This document shows positions 62,212 to 64,000 of a DNA stretch of 64,000 bases, piece by piece (the first letter of the stretch is position 1; every line of letters begins with the position of its first letter). This stretch comes from an archaeon (lineage in GTDB: Archaea; Thermoproteota; Nitrososphaeria; Nitrososphaerales; JACAEJ01). The notes beneath the pieces are model-generated. The model did no database searches. It saw only the letters and a list, made by a program, of their open reading frames with translations, and was not told the DNA's origin. Location of the stretch: contig JACGUK010000002.1 in NCBI GenBank assembly GCA_024256265.1, positions 62,001-126,000 on the forward strand, in the 5' to 3' direction. Position numbers and translations under genes: made by a program.

Positions 62212-62493
62212 CTACCTCTTAAACAAATCAATAAAATCTTCGAGAGTGTCAGGGGCAAAGACTATTAAGATAAGAATAACACCTGCACCTATCTTCAGTA
62301 TTCCCGTGCCTATTAGACCGAAAATGCTTTCTATGGTTCTCACGAACAGAACTACTGAAGCTAAATCAGAGAAACCTGAGAGAATTAAGAATAAACCTAA
62401 TATTACAACTATGGACTTGATTATTACTGCGCCTTCTAAATCTATATCGATACGCAAAATACCACTTTCCACTATACGGGACAGACCAATCAC
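62212..62493 (-). CDS. Small membrane protein with two or three hydrophobic segments
   Basis: This 93-residue protein has hydrophobic segments at about residues 20-40, 45-60 and 62-80, with a short acidic C-terminus. The opposite strand also shows an open frame but with little hydrophobic order, so the minus strand is chosen. No family is recognised. It is divergent from the site-2 protease gene. Confidence 0.55.
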   Translation of the reverse strand: MIGLSRIVESGILRIDIDLEGAVIIKSIVVILGLFLILSGFSDLASVVLFVRTIESIFGLIGTGILKIGAGVILILIVFAPDTLEDFIDLFKR

Positions 62494-62590
62494 TGCCTAC
62501 CATATTAATTTAACTAGTAAAATGATTTAATAAACTAAACTTAAATTTATTCGATAAAGGTAAAAGAAGGAAATTAAAATATTTTATAAC

Positions 62591-63850
62591 ATGCTTTTTC
62601 ATAGCTATAGTTTGGTGTCAATACAATTGGCAAATAGCTCTAAAGATGATCAAGGAGAAGTAAAAACAGTAGAGATAAGCTTCCCATTCATCTTAGTAAG
62701 AACTAAGAAAGGACTTTCGATAATAGAAAGGTTAAGTCGATTAAAATTCATCAAAAAACTAGGATGGATTTTATTATACATGCTTCCTATAGCTGCAGCC
62801 ATAGGCTTTTACCTCGTATTAAGGGCAGTCATAGCCTTCATCTCAAGTGATCCTTTAAGAGGCTTTGCAAGACAGATAACGCCCTTGGCAAACCTATTGC
62901 TACCAGGCATCAACCCATATCTCCCAATAATTTATGGATGGATAGCCTTGATAATAGCCATGTTAGTTCATGAGGGAATGCATGGAGTACTTGCCAGATC
63001 TTTAGGACTACCAGTTAAATCGAGTGGGTTGATATTATTCTTAATACTACCTATAGGAGCTTTTGTAGATGTAGATGAAAAGGAGCTCAAGAAAGCCAAG
63101 GCAAAAGATTCAGGAAGAGTATTGGCAGCAGGACCAGGGGGCAATATAATAACAGCTTTCATAGCTCTCCTTGGACTATTACTTATATTAAGCACCATGA
63201 TACCTCTTGCAACAGGCGTAGGCATAGTTGGGGTTTATCAAGGCTATCCTGCCCACGAAGCAGGAATAGTATCTGGTGATATAATAACAGCTATAAATGG
63301 AGTGCATATAGAATCGATCTCTAAGATGGATGAAATTCTTAGACCTCTAACACCAGGTACGACAATAAATTTAACTGTTTTTCACAACCAAGTTTTTAAG
63401 GATTTTACTATAAAACTTGCGCAAGACCCTAAAAACTCCTCAAGGGGAATAATTGGCGTTAACCTAGTGAACATAGTCCAGCCTTTGAACATATACACGA
63501 ACTTTAGTTCAACATCACCCCTGATCTACTTTCTATTGCCAACATTGGCACCAAATAATGTACCGTTCTCTGATGTTATGTACAGATTCTACACATCAAG
63601 CATAGGAGATGCATTCTATCCATTGGCTAATCTATTATTCTGGATATGGTTCATCAACATCAACTTAGCTATATTCAACGCTCTTCCCATATATCCATTG
63701 GATGGTGGGCAAGCCTTTAAAGTATTGTTACAAGCAGTAGGGAAGAATAGAATAAGTGAGAAAAGCATAAAAAGGATAACTAATGGTGTAACGATAACAA
63801 TAGTATCATTAGTGATATTGATGATAATTGTCCCATACTTGATGATTTAA
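62591..63850 (+). CDS. Site-2 protease-like M50 metallopeptidase with PDZ domain
   Basis: This is a 419-residue membrane metalloprotease. The zinc motif is HEGMHG within a membrane helix (about residue 127). The central PDZ domain contains GVYQGYPAHEAGIVSGDIIT (about residues 213-290), and the second metal ligand region is NALPIYPLDGGQ. It cuts membrane-bound proteins, often regulators. The true start may be further in, near the FPFILVRTKKG segment. It ends 150 bases before the window end, and that stretch shows no gene. Confidence 0.9.
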   Translation: MLFHSYSLVSIQLANSSKDDQGEVKTVEISFPFILVRTKKGLSIIERLSRLKFIKKLGWILLYMLPIAAAIGFYLVLRAVIAFISSDPLRGFARQITPLANLLLPGINPYLPIIYGWIALIIAMLVHEGMHGVLARSLGLPVKSSGLILFLILPIGAFVDVDEKELKKAKAKDSGRVLAAGPGGNIITAFIALLGLLLILSTMIPLATGVGIVGVYQGYPAHEAGIVSGDIITAINGVHIESISKMDEILRPLTPGTTINLTVFHNQVFKDFTIKLAQDPKNSSRGIIGVNLVNIVQPLNIYTNFSSTSPLIYFLLPTLAPNNVPFSDVMYRFYTSSIGDAFYPLANLLFWIWFININLAIFNALPIYPLDGGQAFKVLLQAVGKNRISEKSIKRITNGVTITIVSLVILMIIVPYLMI

Positions 63851-64000
63851 TACAATCTCAAGAGATGTTGAGATAGAGATAAAGGTAAAGGAACTCTTGG
63901 AGAGTTTATGATATTAAGGAGTGTTTGTAATCCCTTGCTAGTTTCTACATAGTAAATTAGAGTACTGAAATTATATTGGTAAATTATATATTCAATTATT

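Noticed and set aside
62246..62530. Plus-strand frame opposite the small membrane protein
   Set aside because: The minus-strand product has ordered hydrophobic segments, whereas this one does not.
1..64000. CRISPR arrays, rRNA genes or complete insertion sequences
   Set aside because: No regularly spaced repeats, no rRNA and no transposase or integrase gene were seen anywhere in the window.

Overview
This window is a piece of an archaeal chromosome. The ribosomal proteins (uL3, uL4, uL23, uL2, uS19, uS7, uS12, uL29, uS3, uL22) are archaeal. It also carries an archaeal DnaG TOPRIM protein, Pelota, archaeal-type tRNA synthetases, an archaeal SRP RNA, TATA-box promoters with leaderless or short-leader starts, and two tRNA genes with bulge-helix-bulge introns. 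The DNA is visibly AT-rich. A pyruvate/2-oxoacid:ferredoxin oxidoreductase operon, an ADP-forming acetyl-CoA synthetase subunit, ferredoxin-type and radical-SAM enzymes suggest an anaerobic life. Non-canonical tRNA introns suggest, but do not prove, a lineage in or near the TACK group. The species cannot be named from the sequence.

Layout. 0-5 kb: the start of a ferredoxin gene, an exported coiled-coil membrane protein, a PDCD5-like protein, pdxT-pdxS (PLP synthesis) and a SPOUT methyltransferase divergent from a small membrane protein. 5-7 kb: a drug-type ABC exporter. 7-10.3 kb: first half of the S10 ribosomal operon (uL3-uL4-uL23-uL2-uS19). 10.4-17.7 kb: an Lhr-type helicase, a CBS protein, and homoserine dehydrogenase plus aspartate kinase separated by two unrecognised genes. 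17.7-26.1 kb: a three-domain radical SAM protein, an aquaporin, AlaX, an Lrp regulator, TrmO, a GvpD/KaiC-like ATPase and acdA. 26.1-30.9 kb: small zinc proteins, tRNA-Thr with a small bounded island, YbjQ, an AbrB-PhoU regulator and tRNA-Cys.

31-44 kb: cysS, a padR-ABC exporter operon, the porCDAB-type operon, dnaG, pelA, cutA, a broken arsC, a RelBE-like pair beside tRNA-Ala, map and coaD. 44-51.8 kb: trpS, pheS-pheT, a candidate structured RNA, a TOPRIM protein and a B12-type radical SAM protein. 51.9-55.7 kb: rps12-rps7 and the detached second part of the S10 operon (uL22-uS3-uL29). 55.8-64 kb: a membrane-bound HTH regulator, HicAB, another radical SAM protein, a toxin-antitoxin island bounded by tRNA-Ser and a copy of its 3' part, SRP RNA, a tRNA 2-thiolation enzyme and a site-2 protease.

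How the parts work together. The core is translation (ribosomal proteins, four synthetase genes, tRNAs, tRNA modification, SRP RNA) and energy metabolism: the Por complex makes acetyl-CoA, and AcdA with an unseen beta subunit could yield ATP and acetate. The most interesting accessory signal is that small cargo sits directly 3' of every tRNA gene except at SRP-linked positions. In two cases (Thr, Ser) the cargo is closed by a second copy of the tRNA's anticodon-loop-to-3'-end segment, the footprint of site-specific integration.
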